64,000 nt of DNA, taken from NCBI RefSeq assembly GCF_009689005.1, contig NZ_AP021879.1:5303724-5367723 (forward strand), read 5' to 3'. Shown in pieces: positions 46,251 to 54,975 of this stretch. Position 1 is the first letter of the stretch; each line of letters opens with the position of its first letter. The notes beneath the pieces were generated by a model that was not told the DNA's origin, searched no databases, and saw only the letters and a list, made by a program, of their open reading frames with translations. Made by a program: the position numbers and the translations under genes. The DNA comes from Desulfosarcina ovata subsp. ovata. GTDB taxonomy: Bacteria; Desulfobacterota; Desulfobacteria; Desulfobacterales; Desulfosarcinaceae.

Positions 46251-47389
46251 TCAGACTGGAAAATCTGACCAAACATTTTGAAGTGCCGGGCAAGGAACCG
46301 GTCATTGCCGCCAACAATGTCTCCATGCATGTTGGCAAGGGGGAAATCTGTATCTTTCTTGGGCCGTCGGGGTGCGGAAAAACCACGGCCTTGAAGATGA
46401 TCAATAAGCTGATTCCCAAGACGTCCGGCAAAATCTATATCGATGGACAGGATACGGATGAACTGGACCCCATCACCCTGCGCCGTGAGATCGGTTATGT
46501 CATCCAGCAAATCGGCCTGTTTCCCAACATGACCATCGAGGGAAACATCTGCGTGGTGCCGGATCTATTAAAAATGGATCGCAAGGCCAGTCGCCAAAAG
46601 GCCCGCGAGTTGATGGAAATGGTCAACCTCGATCCGAATATTTTCCTCAAGCGCTATCCGCGGGAGCTTTCCGGCGGTCAACAGCAGCGCATCGGCGTGA
46701 TCCGGGCCCTGGCCGCCGACCCACCGGTGATGCTGATGGATGAGCCCTTCGGGGCCATCGATCCCATCAACCGGGAAGTCATTCAGGACGAGTTTTTAAA
46801 ATTGAACGCCGAACTTGGCAAGACCGTCCTGTTCGTCAGCCATGACATCGACGAAGCCATCAAGATGGGAGACAAGGTCGCCATTTTCCGTGAAGGAGTT
46901 CTTGAACAGTTCGACACGCCCGATGAGATTCTGGCCAACCCGGCCAACCAATTCGTCAAGGATTTCGTCGGTACCGATCGCGCTCTCAAGCGGCTGAAAC
47001 TGATCGGTGTGGCCGATGCGATCATGCCCTTTCACATGGCTGTCGATCCCGAGGATTCCCTGGAGACGGTGGCGGAAAAGATGCGCAGTCACGGCGCCCA
47101 CATCGCCGTGGTGGTTGGCCCCCGGGGGCGTGCAAGGGGGTATATCACCAAGGAGGAAATCCAGGGGGACAGCAGCGGCGGTGTTGTCGATGAGTACATC
47201 GACCCCATTCCTGGCACCATCCATGAAGGGGACAACCTGCACGACGCCGTTTCCCAGATGTACTCCCACGCCAGTGACTGGTTGCCGGTGGTGGACGACG
47301 ATGGGTGCTACAAAGGTTATATCACGCAACACACCATCGCCAGCTTGCTGGGAGGGGTTCCCAGAAAGCGTGGCGACAAGATCAGTTAG
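46247..47389 (+). CDS. Osmoprotectant/betaine ABC transporter ATPase with tandem CBS domains (OpuCA type)
   Basis: This 380-aa protein has Walker A GPSGCGKTT, Q-loop GYVIQQIGLFPNMTIEGNI, signature LSGGQQQRIGVIRAL and Walker B LMDEPFGAIDPI, all OpuCA/ProV-like. Residues ~255-375 form two CBS motifs (DSLETVAEKMRSHGAHIAVV; DNLHDAVSQMYSHASDWLPVVDDDG), which in OpuA/OpuC sense ionic strength or nucleotides. Confidence 0.95.
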   Translation: MIRLENLTKHFEVPGKEPVIAANNVSMHVGKGEICIFLGPSGCGKTTALKMINKLIPKTSGKIYIDGQDTDELDPITLRREIGYVIQQIGLFPNMTIEGNICVVPDLLKMDRKASRQKARELMEMVNLDPNIFLKRYPRELSGGQQQRIGVIRALAADPPVMLMDEPFGAIDPINREVIQDEFLKLNAELGKTVLFVSHDIDEAIKMGDKVAIFREGVLEQFDTPDEILANPANQFVKDFVGTDRALKRLKLIGVADAIMPFHMAVDPEDSLETVAEKMRSHGAHIAVVVGPRGRARGYITKEEIQGDSSGGVVDEYIDPIPGTIHEGDNLHDAVSQMYSHASDWLPVVDDDGCYKGYITQHTIASLLGGVPRKRGDKIS

Positions 47390-47397
47390 GGCGAGAA

Positions 47398-48153
47398 ATG
47401 AGCAATCTTATTGAACTCATAAGAAGAAGCAAGACCTTCTTCATCTATCTTTTGCTGGCCTTGGTGTACCTTTGCGGTGTCTTCTCCGAATCGGCCGGAT
47501 TGATCGAGGAATTCAAATACTCTTTTGATGATTGGCTCTATCTTTTCAGGCAAAATATTTTGATTGTCGTCTGCTCGGGCACCACCGCCTCGCTGCTCGG
47601 GATCGCCGCCGGCATCCTGATGACAAGGCCCTGGTTCAAGCGTTTCGCAGAGCCCTTCGCCCAGGGGTTCAATATCCTTTCCGCCGTGCCCACCCTGGCC
47701 ATTTTGGCGATCATCATGACCATTACCGGACTGGGCTTCAAATCGGCCTTTTTCGGTCTGATCACCGTCACCATTTTGCCGGTGGTCAGAAATACCTATC
47801 AGGGGATCACCGAAGTTCCGGACCACATGATCGAGGCCGCGCAGGGGCAGGGCATGACAGAGCGCCAGGTGCTCTGGAAAATTCAGATCCCCAATGCACT
47901 TTACGTCATTTCGGCGGGGATCCGCACCGGCTTCGCCCTCAATGTGGGGACCAGCCCCCTGATCACCCTGATCGCCGCCGACAGCCTCGGAGAGTTCATA
48001 TTCACCGGCATCCAGCTCAACGAGTTCAACTCGCTTCTTATCGGTTCTCTGTCGGTTGCCGCGCTAGCCATATTAATGGATTTTGTTTTGTCCAAGATGC
48101 AGTATTGGCTGCTGCCCAAAGGCGTGAACCCGCAACGGTTCGCGGAAGAATAA
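47398..48153 (+). CDS. Osmoprotectant/betaine ABC transporter second permease
   Basis: This 251-aa permease starts at ATG 47398 (MSNLIELIRRSKTFFIYLLLALVYL), 8 bp after the ATPase stop. The loop VPDHMIEAAQGQGMTERQVLWKIQIPNALYVISAGIRTG is typical of OpuCD. Having two different permeases plus one ATPase and one binding protein is the OpuC/YehZYXW arrangement. A longer frame from 47305 is rejected. Confidence 0.93.
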   Translation: MSNLIELIRRSKTFFIYLLLALVYLCGVFSESAGLIEEFKYSFDDWLYLFRQNILIVVCSGTTASLLGIAAGILMTRPWFKRFAEPFAQGFNILSAVPTLAILAIIMTITGLGFKSAFFGLITVTILPVVRNTYQGITEVPDHMIEAAQGQGMTERQVLWKIQIPNALYVISAGIRTGFALNVGTSPLITLIAADSLGEFIFTGIQLNEFNSLLIGSLSVAALAILMDFVLSKMQYWLLPKGVNPQRFAEE

Positions 48154-48172
48154 CTTTCACACGGAGGAGAAG

Positions 48173-49075
48173 ATGACCATGAAGACCATATTGACTCGAA
48201 TAGGCCTGGCCACCGTTGCGATCATTGCCCTGTTAATGGTGCAGACGGTATCGGCAGCCTCCCTTGTCGTTGGCGGCAAGGGGTTTACCGAGCAATTGCT
48301 GTTGGCCGAAATCACCGGCCAGTACCTGACCGCAAAGGGATATTCGGTGGAGCTCAAGACCGGCATGGGCACCTCGCTGGTTCGCAAAGCACTCGAAAAC
48401 AAGCAGGTCGACCTCTACTGGGAATATACGGGAACGGCCTTTCTGACCTTCCATAAGAACTCGTTCGCCAACCAGCCGGCACAAGAAATCTACGAAGCGG
48501 TGAAAGCCAAGGATGCCAAAAGCAACATTATCTGGCTGAACGCCTCGGCGGCCAACAACACCTATGCCCTGGCGGTGCGCCAGGCCGATGCCAATGCCAA
48601 GGGGATTAAAACCCTGGAAGATCTGGCCGCCAAGCTCAACAGCGGCGAGAAGTTGATCCTGGGTTGCAACATCGAATTCTACAAACGCGAGGATGGGCTC
48701 AAACCGCTGCAAAAAGCCTATGGTTTTGAGTTTCTCCGCTCCGACGTCAAACGCATGGATACCGGGTTGGTGTACAAGGCCCTGAAAGACGGCGACGTGG
48801 ATGTGGGACTGGTTTTCGCAACCGACGGCCGTATTCCGGCGTTTAACTTCACCGTGCTCAAGGATACTAAGAACTACTTCCCGGCCTATGCGATTACCCC
48901 CACCGTGCGCAAGGAAACCCTGGATGCCAACCCGGATCTGGCTGGCCAGTTGAACAAATTGTCCGCCCTGTTCGACGATGCGACCATGTCCGCGTTAAAC
49001 GCCCAGGTGGATGTCGATAAAAAATCGGTGACCGAGGTGGCCAAGGCGTTTCTCAAGGCCAAGGGACTATTGTAA
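48173..49075 (+). CDS. Osmoprotectant/betaine-binding periplasmic protein (OpuCC/OsmX type)
   Basis: This 300-aa protein has a signal peptide (IGLATVAIIALLMVQTVSAAS), then LVVGGKGFTEQLLLAEITGQYL and VDLYWEYTGTAFLTF, hallmarks of the OpuAC/OpuCC quaternary-amine-binding family. ATG 48173 follows GGAGGAG. It closes the importer operon and is followed by a hairpin. Confidence 0.94.
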   Translation: MTMKTILTRIGLATVAIIALLMVQTVSAASLVVGGKGFTEQLLLAEITGQYLTAKGYSVELKTGMGTSLVRKALENKQVDLYWEYTGTAFLTFHKNSFANQPAQEIYEAVKAKDAKSNIIWLNASAANNTYALAVRQADANAKGIKTLEDLAAKLNSGEKLILGCNIEFYKREDGLKPLQKAYGFEFLRSDVKRMDTGLVYKALKDGDVDVGLVFATDGRIPAFNFTVLKDTKNYFPAYAITPTVRKETLDANPDLAGQLNKLSALFDDATMSALNAQVDVDKKSVTEVAKAFLKAKGLL

Positions 49076-49086
49076 AATCAACGTTT

Positions 49087-49117
49087 CGGTGCAGCGGTTT
49101 TTTCAGCCATTGCACCG
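49087..49117 (+). terminator. Hairpin between importer and catabolic genes
   Basis: CGGTGCA (49087-49093) and TGCACCG (49111-49117) pair; the loop contains six T but there is no T-run after the stem. It may partially separate importer and enzyme expression. Confidence 0.45.
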
Positions 49118-49180
49118 GACCCTTTCAAAGTAGTGCTACCGCTTCACCAACGGTACCACCCTTTTTTGGATCGGCAAGCC

Positions 49181-50509
49181 ATGCATGGCTCAATTTTGCA
49201 TGCCATTAATTTTACTTTAGATACACGTTGGGAAGATCTGCCCGAAGCGGTTCAGCACCAAGCCAAGCGCTGCCTTCTGGATACCCTCGGCGCCCTGATT
49301 GCCGGGTCGCAAACACCCGTGGCCGGTATTGTTCGCAAAACCGCTTTGGAGCAATTCGGCGGCGACCAGGCGACCATCATGGTTTCCGGCGAGCGCGTGT
49401 CCGCAGCCGGAGCGGCCCTGACCAACGGCTTTTTCGGCAATGCCCTGGATATCGACGACGGCTACCGCAACGTCAAGGGGCATCCTGGGGCATGTGCCCT
49501 GCCACCGCTCTTGGCCGCCGCCGAAGTGGCTGGCAATTGTTCCGGCCGTGAATTTCTCACCGCCCTGGTGGTGGCTTACGAACTGGGTATCCGTGCCGGT
49601 GTGATCCGTCACGCCACCTACAATACCTACCACTCCTCGGGAAGCTGGGGGGCTATTGCCGGGGCTGCCGGGGCTGGAAGACTGATAGGGCTTTCCCCGG
49701 AAAAAATGGTTCACGCCATGGGGGCCGCCGAGTACCATGCCCCCATCGCCCCCATGATGAAGGGCATCGATACCCCTTCCATGGGCAAGGACAGTATTGG
49801 CTGGGGCTGCATGGTGGCTGTTTTGTCGGCCCTGATGGCCCGTGACGGGTTCACCGGTATCCGCCCGCTGTTTGGCGACGCTTCCGACGAAACCTGGGTG
49901 AAAAGTTTGGGGCAGTGTTGGGAAATGCACTCTCTTTATTTCAAGCCCCATGCTGCCTGCCGTTGGGGCCAGCCGGCGGTGCTGGGCGCGACGAAAATTT
50001 TCCGGGAGCAGCGATTGACGCCGGAGCGTATCCGCCGCATTCGGGTGCGCACCTTCGAGGCGGCCACGCGCCTTCCCGACGGCCATCCTGAAAATACCGA
50101 ACAGGCCCAATACAGCCTGGCGTTTCCCGTTGCCGCAGCGCTCCTTGACGGCGAAGTGGGACCGACTCAAGTCTTGCCCCCACGCCTTTACGATCCTCAC
50201 CTGCTATCTCTGCTGGACAAAGTGTCTACCGAAATCGCACCTGAATTCGAGGCCGAATTCCCGGCCAAGGCACCTGCCGAAGTCATTGTCGAAACAACGA
50301 CCGGCCAATCCTTTTGCTCCGGGCGCATGGAAGCCCCTTGGGAGCCGCCTGACACACTGCCTACCGATGCCGACCTGGAAAACAAATTCCGCTGGCTGAC
50401 GGAACCGGTAATCGGCCGGAAACGGGCCGGCAATCTTGCCCAAAGCATCTGGTCCGCCGAGCGATGGGAAAGCATCGATCCAATGATTGCAGGTTGCCGC
50501 GCAGAGTAA
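49181..50509 (+). CDS. MmgE/PrpD-family protein
   Basis: This 442-aa protein (from ATG 49181, MHGSILHAINFTLDTRWEDLP) has the family opening DTLGALIAGSQTPV and NALDIDDGYRNVKGHPGACALPPLLAAAE, plus HAACRWGQPAVLGA in the middle. MmgE/PrpD enzymes include 2-methylcitrate dehydratase and iminodisuccinate epimerase; several act on small carboxylic acids. A GTG at 49133 is an upstream alternative. In an amine cluster a substrate such as an amino-acid-derived acid is possible, but this is inference. Confidence 0.88.
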   Translation: MHGSILHAINFTLDTRWEDLPEAVQHQAKRCLLDTLGALIAGSQTPVAGIVRKTALEQFGGDQATIMVSGERVSAAGAALTNGFFGNALDIDDGYRNVKGHPGACALPPLLAAAEVAGNCSGREFLTALVVAYELGIRAGVIRHATYNTYHSSGSWGAIAGAAGAGRLIGLSPEKMVHAMGAAEYHAPIAPMMKGIDTPSMGKDSIGWGCMVAVLSALMARDGFTGIRPLFGDASDETWVKSLGQCWEMHSLYFKPHAACRWGQPAVLGATKIFREQRLTPERIRRIRVRTFEAATRLPDGHPENTEQAQYSLAFPVAAALLDGEVGPTQVLPPRLYDPHLLSLLDKVSTEIAPEFEAEFPAKAPAEVIVETTTGQSFCSGRMEAPWEPPDTLPTDADLENKFRWLTEPVIGRKRAGNLAQSIWSAERWESIDPMIAGCRAE

Positions 50510-50557
50510 GAAGCCCTTTTAAATCCATACAAGAAGAAAAATAATAAGCGAGCTTCC

Positions 50558-51745
50558 ATGCAAAATGACAGTTTAATCGATCCGAAACTGCTGGATCAAA
50601 TACATCAGGACGCCCTGCGCGTCCTGGAAGAGGTCGGGGTCAGATGCAATGCACCTGAAATCAGGCAAATTTTCGAGCAAACCGGCCAGGCGGCCTTTGA
50701 TGACGGCACCGGCCATCTGCATGTGCTGGCACCGCTGGTCGAACAGGCCCTGACCACGGTCCCCAAGCGCGACCAGTACTGGATCCCCGATAATTCCTTC
50801 GGCGTGGGCGGAACAGCCCCTTTTGTTTATGATGATCGAAGCGGCGAGTTGGTCGCCCCTACCCTTGACCATCTGGCCCGCATTGCAACCATCGTCGACC
50901 AGGCGGAGGTGGTCAACTTCATGGCCCGTGGGGTGCTGATCCCCAATCAGGAAGTCAAGGTCATGGACGTTCTCGTCGAGTATTGCAACAAGCCCCTGTA
51001 CGTGGCGGCCGTCACCGGGGCCGGCATCGCCAGGGCCGAGGAGATTTATGCCGCGCGGGGTAATCTCACCGTGCAATTCTCCCTGATCAACAGCCCATTG
51101 AATGTTATGCCCGAAATGGAAATGCCGTTTTTGTCCTGTGTGCGCAAAGGTTTGCCCATCTATATTTCCAGCATGCCCATGGCCGGCCTCTCCGCGCCTT
51201 ATTCCATGTCCGGGCTGTTGACCCTCACCCATGCCGAGGCGCTGTTCGGAATAACGCTTACGCAACTGGTCAACCCGGGGCTCACCTGTGTGCACTCGGG
51301 ACTTCCGTCCATCGCCAACCTGCAGAAAAACTACGCGGTCGATCTGGGATTGATCTCCCACAACGTGACCAATCTTTTGATGAGCGCCATTTGCAAGCGG
51401 CTTGATCTGCCCTCTATTCACAGCGCCTGCACCACCAACGAAGAATCGCCGGGACTGCGCGCCGAACAGGACGCAATCAACGGTTACGCCCTGATGAAAA
51501 AATACGGATTCCATCAGATGCGGCATGCCTTCGGGTTCTTGAAAGAACTGGTCGCCTTTTCCATCACCAAGCTTGAGCGGCACATCGAGCTGTGCGGAGA
51601 GACGGGGCCCGATCAGGCGCCGGAGGTCGTTCCCGAGCCCTATGATCCAGAAGGGGTCGACGCCATCATGCGAAACGGAAGCAAGCCCAATTATATGAGC
51701 GATGACCACACCCTGAAAAATACCGGTAAAGCATTCGTTATATAA
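50558..51745 (+). CDS. MttB-superfamily (trimethylamine-methyltransferase-like) protein, without pyrrolysine
   Basis: This 395-aa protein has the MttB TIM-barrel pattern (LDQIHQDALRVLEEVGVRCNAPEIRQIF at the N terminus; YCNKPLYVAAVTGAG; PLNVMPEMEMPFLSCVRKGLPIYISSMPMAGLSAPYSMSGLL). No in-frame amber codon occurs, so it is a Pyl-less member; such enzymes demethylate betaines (glycine betaine, proline betaine, carnitine). It is ~80-100 residues shorter than typical MttB at the C terminus. No corrinoid protein gene lies next to it, so the acceptor must be encoded elsewhere or the role is altered. Confidence 0.88.
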   Translation: MQNDSLIDPKLLDQIHQDALRVLEEVGVRCNAPEIRQIFEQTGQAAFDDGTGHLHVLAPLVEQALTTVPKRDQYWIPDNSFGVGGTAPFVYDDRSGELVAPTLDHLARIATIVDQAEVVNFMARGVLIPNQEVKVMDVLVEYCNKPLYVAAVTGAGIARAEEIYAARGNLTVQFSLINSPLNVMPEMEMPFLSCVRKGLPIYISSMPMAGLSAPYSMSGLLTLTHAEALFGITLTQLVNPGLTCVHSGLPSIANLQKNYAVDLGLISHNVTNLLMSAICKRLDLPSIHSACTTNEESPGLRAEQDAINGYALMKKYGFHQMRHAFGFLKELVAFSITKLERHIELCGETGPDQAPEVVPEPYDPEGVDAIMRNGSKPNYMSDDHTLKNTGKAFVI

Positions 51746-51775
51746 AGCAAATACCCAAAGAAAGGATTTTTTATC

Positions 51776-53107
51776 ATGTCACTAAAAGGTTGCGATTACG
51801 TCATCATTGGCGCCGGCATCCACGGCCTCAGCACGGCCTATCACCTATCCCTGGGGATCAAAAAAAATCCGGCCACCGCTGGAAAGAAAATCGTGGTTGT
51901 GGACAAATCCGGAATCGGCGCGGGTGCCTCGGGCATTGCCTGCGGCGTGATCCGCAACAATTACTACCAGCCTGCCATGCGCGAGCTGATCGCCCATAGC
52001 GTTGATGTGTGGGGAGAAGACGGCGAGAAATACGGCTACAACCCGGTTGGATACATGCAGATCTCCTGCGAGACCATGCACAAGGACGTGGCCGAAATAT
52101 ACAAAACACAGAAAGAGATCGGCTATCCTTCCGAGTTCATCGAAGGCGAGGCGGACTGCCTGAAGTACATGCGCGAGAACATCTTCGACGATTGGCGCGC
52201 CAGGAACATCACCTCGATCTTGCATGAGAAGAAAGGCGGCTACGCCCATAACACCAGGGCGCTGTACCGCTTGGCAGAGAAGGCCGAGGCCGAGGGCGTG
52301 CAAATCATGACCGGTACAGCGGTGACGGGCCTTAAAATCCAGGGTGGTTGCGTGACCGCCGTTGAGACGGACAAGGGCGATATCCCTTGCGAATACGTTG
52401 TCTCGGCTCCGGGACCCTGGGCCAAGACGTTCTGGGATATGCTTGAACTGCCCAATCGGATCTCCATCAAAAATCCAAGGGGGAAGATCCACGAGAATAT
52501 CAAAATGTGGACCTACTGGTGCCTCGAAGAAGGCACCCTCGGGGTCGAACCAGAAGTGGGGATGAACAACGTCGGCCAGATGCCGCCAGTCATTCACGTG
52601 GATACCGACGCGCCGTTGTACTCAAGCGAAGACGGCTCGCTGATCACCGACAAGATGTGGGGCATTTATTATAAGCCCGATTTTCATTTTGCCGGTATCC
52701 AGGGGGGCGCCATGCCATATATTGTGGACCGGGCGGAAGTAAACGTGGATCCCTACGGCATTGATTCCCCTGACTTTGTCGTCGGTCCGGAATTCGCCCA
52801 TATGTGGACCTCGGCCCTGGCCCACTGCCAGGAGCGCTACGCAGACAAGTACCGCTTGTATAAAAACGAGCCCTCCGGCGGTATCGGCGCCTTCACACCG
52901 GACAATTTTCCCGTCTTCGACGTGTTCAAGCAAAACTGTTATCTCATCGCCGATTCGAATCACGGCTATAAAATGATCGGTGTGGGCAAACTGGTGGCCG
53001 AGGAAATTCTCGGGCAGGCATCGTCGCTATTGGTCCCCTTCCGGTTTGACCGCTATGAAAAGGGAAACCTCCACCCGGAATCCAACAGCCCGTTCCCCTG
53101 GAGTTGA
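51776..53107 (+). CDS. FAD-dependent oxidoreductase of the DAO/sarcosine-dehydrogenase family
   Basis: This 443-aa flavoprotein has the dinucleotide-binding motif GAGIHG (residues 12-17), GIGAGASGIACGVIRNNYYQPAMRELI, and the C-terminal FAD contact TPDNFPVFDVFKQNCYLIADSNHGYKMIGVGKLVAEEI. Relatives oxidatively demethylate N-methyl amino acids such as dimethylglycine and sarcosine. Adjacent etfBA indicates electrons leave through a dedicated electron-transfer flavoprotein rather than oxygen. AAAGGA precedes ATG 51776. Confidence 0.9.
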   Translation: MSLKGCDYVIIGAGIHGLSTAYHLSLGIKKNPATAGKKIVVVDKSGIGAGASGIACGVIRNNYYQPAMRELIAHSVDVWGEDGEKYGYNPVGYMQISCETMHKDVAEIYKTQKEIGYPSEFIEGEADCLKYMRENIFDDWRARNITSILHEKKGGYAHNTRALYRLAEKAEAEGVQIMTGTAVTGLKIQGGCVTAVETDKGDIPCEYVVSAPGPWAKTFWDMLELPNRISIKNPRGKIHENIKMWTYWCLEEGTLGVEPEVGMNNVGQMPPVIHVDTDAPLYSSEDGSLITDKMWGIYYKPDFHFAGIQGGAMPYIVDRAEVNVDPYGIDSPDFVVGPEFAHMWTSALAHCQERYADKYRLYKNEPSGGIGAFTPDNFPVFDVFKQNCYLIADSNHGYKMIGVGKLVAEEILGQASSLLVPFRFDRYEKGNLHPESNSPFPWS

Positions 53108-53117
53108 TGGTAAGTAA

Positions 53118-53906
53118 ATGGAAATCGTTGTATTGGTAAAACAGGTTCCGGACACCAACGCTCCGGCCGAGGTGGCCGGGGCCGCCCTGTCCGGCGAGCC
53201 TGCAGACATTCCCTGGACGATTAATCCCCATGACGAGATGGCCGTGGAGGAAGCGCTACGGGTCAAGGAGGCGCATGGAGGGCGGGTAACCCTGCTCTCC
53301 TTTTCCAGGCCTGAGGAGTTTGACGCGTTGCGTATCGGCATCGCCATGGGGGCGGACCGGGCCGTGGCGATTATTGACGAATTGAAATCCACATCACGCT
53401 ACCGGGACGGTCTGCTTCTATCCCGTATCTTTGCGGCAGCATTGAAAACCATGCGCTTCGACCTGATTATAGCCGGCCAGAAAGCCGTGGACGACGATGC
53501 CGGCGTCGTGGGGCCGGCCTTGGCTGAAAAATTAAACCTGCCGTTTTTCTCCATGGTCGTCGGGCAGGAAATAAGCGGCAACCGAGTGCGCTGCAAAAGG
53601 CTTGTCGGGGGAGGGCGCATGGAAGTGGAAGCTCCGCTTCCGGCACTGCTTTTGGCGACGCGGGGGCTGAATCGTCCCCGCTACGCCACCATGCCCGGAT
53701 TGCGCAGGGCCACACGGCAGGGCGTGGAAACGTGGCGGCTCCGCGATATCGCTCCGGACGCGCAGCATCTTTTTTGCGATCAGCCTTCCAGGCTGATTGC
53801 CTTGGAGCCAGTCGAGTCCCAAAGAGACTTGACCATGGCCAGGGGCGACAGCCCTCGTGAAAAAGCCGAGGCTCTGGCCAGGTATTTACTATCGGACCAA
53901 GGTTGA
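53118..53906 (+). CDS. etfB: Electron-transfer flavoprotein beta subunit
   Basis: This 262-aa protein begins MEIVVLVKQVPDTNAPAEV and contains NPHDEMAVEEALRVKEAHGGRVTLLS and DLIIAGQKAVDDDAGVVGPALAEKL, the EtfB/FixA pattern. It is 10 bp after the flavoprotein gene and just before etfA. The Gly-rich adenine nucleotide site of the family is recognisable around QKAVDDDAG. Confidence 0.93.
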   Translation: MEIVVLVKQVPDTNAPAEVAGAALSGEPADIPWTINPHDEMAVEEALRVKEAHGGRVTLLSFSRPEEFDALRIGIAMGADRAVAIIDELKSTSRYRDGLLLSRIFAAALKTMRFDLIIAGQKAVDDDAGVVGPALAEKLNLPFFSMVVGQEISGNRVRCKRLVGGGRMEVEAPLPALLLATRGLNRPRYATMPGLRRATRQGVETWRLRDIAPDAQHLFCDQPSRLIALEPVESQRDLTMARGDSPREKAEALARYLLSDQG

Positions 53907-53913
53907 GAAAATC

Positions 53914-54975
53914 ATGAAAAATAGCTTGGCTGTGAACGCCTACGTTGGAAAGCCGCACGACGAGCATTGGGAATACCAGAAATGTCGTGGGTACACGAAA
54001 AATGTATTGGTTGTGGCGCGCCATCAAGACGGGCGTTTCAAACGTGAGACATTCCATTTGACAAGCCTTGGGCGCACCCTGGCGAACGCAACCGGAGGAG
54101 AACTTACGGTGGCGGTGTTGGGAACGACTCCCCAATGCGGGGAATTGGCCGGCTTTGGGGCGGACCGCATTGATCTGGTCGAAGATCAAGCCTTGAACGA
54201 TTATCTGGTCGACGTCCACGACCGGGTACTTGGCGCGATCGTTAAACGGGAAAAACCGTGCCTTGTGCTTTTCGAGGCAACCTTTTCCGGAAGGGAGTTG
54301 GCCGCGGTCCTGGGTGCCAAATTCAACGGCTCGGTGGCCTCGGGATGCACTGCGATCCAATACTGGGACGATGGGTTTGAAGTGTTGCGGCCCGTCCTGG
54401 GAGGCAGGTTCAAGGCAAGGCTGCATTTATCGGCCTTGCCCGCATTCGTTGCCGTTCGTTCGCGTTCGTTTCCCCTTTGCAAGGCAGAGGGTGCGGCGAA
54501 AATCGTTTCCATTCCGGTGAAGGTGCCGCGCACTCGGTTTAAGAATATAAAAAGGGAAACCAGTGGCCAAAAAATCGCCTTGGACCGTGCGGACGTCGTC
54601 GTGTCCGGAGGCAGAGGCATGGGAGGACCCGACTTCTCCCTCCTGGAGGCGTTGGCCGAGCTTTTGGGCGGGGCCGTGGGCGCGTCCCGCTCGGCGGTGG
54701 ACGCCGACTGGCGTCCCGTCTCCGATCAGGTGGGGCAGACCGGCCTGGTCGTTGCCCCCGATCTCTATATCGCCTGCGGAATATCCGGCGCAAGCCAGCA
54801 TATGGCGGGTATGTCCGCATCCAAGAGAATCGTAGCCATCAACAAGGATTCCCATGCGCCGATTTTTTCCAAGGCCGACTTTGGCGTCAAGGGCGATCTG
54901 TTTGAAATTCTGCCCCATGCAATCGAAACCATAAAGCGCTTGCGCTCTACGTCCAACCAAGGAGCTACCACGTGA
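53914..54975 (+). CDS. etfA: Electron-transfer flavoprotein alpha subunit
   Basis: This 353-aa protein starts at ATG 53914 (MKNSLAVNAYVGKPHDEHWEY). The C-terminal FAD domain is clear: DVVVSGGRGMGGPDFSLLEALAELLGGAVGASRSAVDADW, then GQTGLVVAPDLYIACGISGASQHMAGM and AINKDSHAPIFSKADFGVKGDL. The N-terminal ~45 residues look atypical. It forms a heterodimer with EtfB and passes electrons from the DAO-type flavoprotein toward the membrane or menaquinone pool. It ends in a 4-bp overlap with the amidase gene. Confidence 0.93.
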   Translation: MKNSLAVNAYVGKPHDEHWEYQKCRGYTKNVLVVARHQDGRFKRETFHLTSLGRTLANATGGELTVAVLGTTPQCGELAGFGADRIDLVEDQALNDYLVDVHDRVLGAIVKREKPCLVLFEATFSGRELAAVLGAKFNGSVASGCTAIQYWDDGFEVLRPVLGGRFKARLHLSALPAFVAVRSRSFPLCKAEGAAKIVSIPVKVPRTRFKNIKRETSGQKIALDRADVVVSGGRGMGGPDFSLLEALAELLGGAVGASRSAVDADWRPVSDQVGQTGLVVAPDLYIACGISGASQHMAGMSASKRIVAINKDSHAPIFSKADFGVKGDLFEILPHAIETIKRLRSTSNQGATT

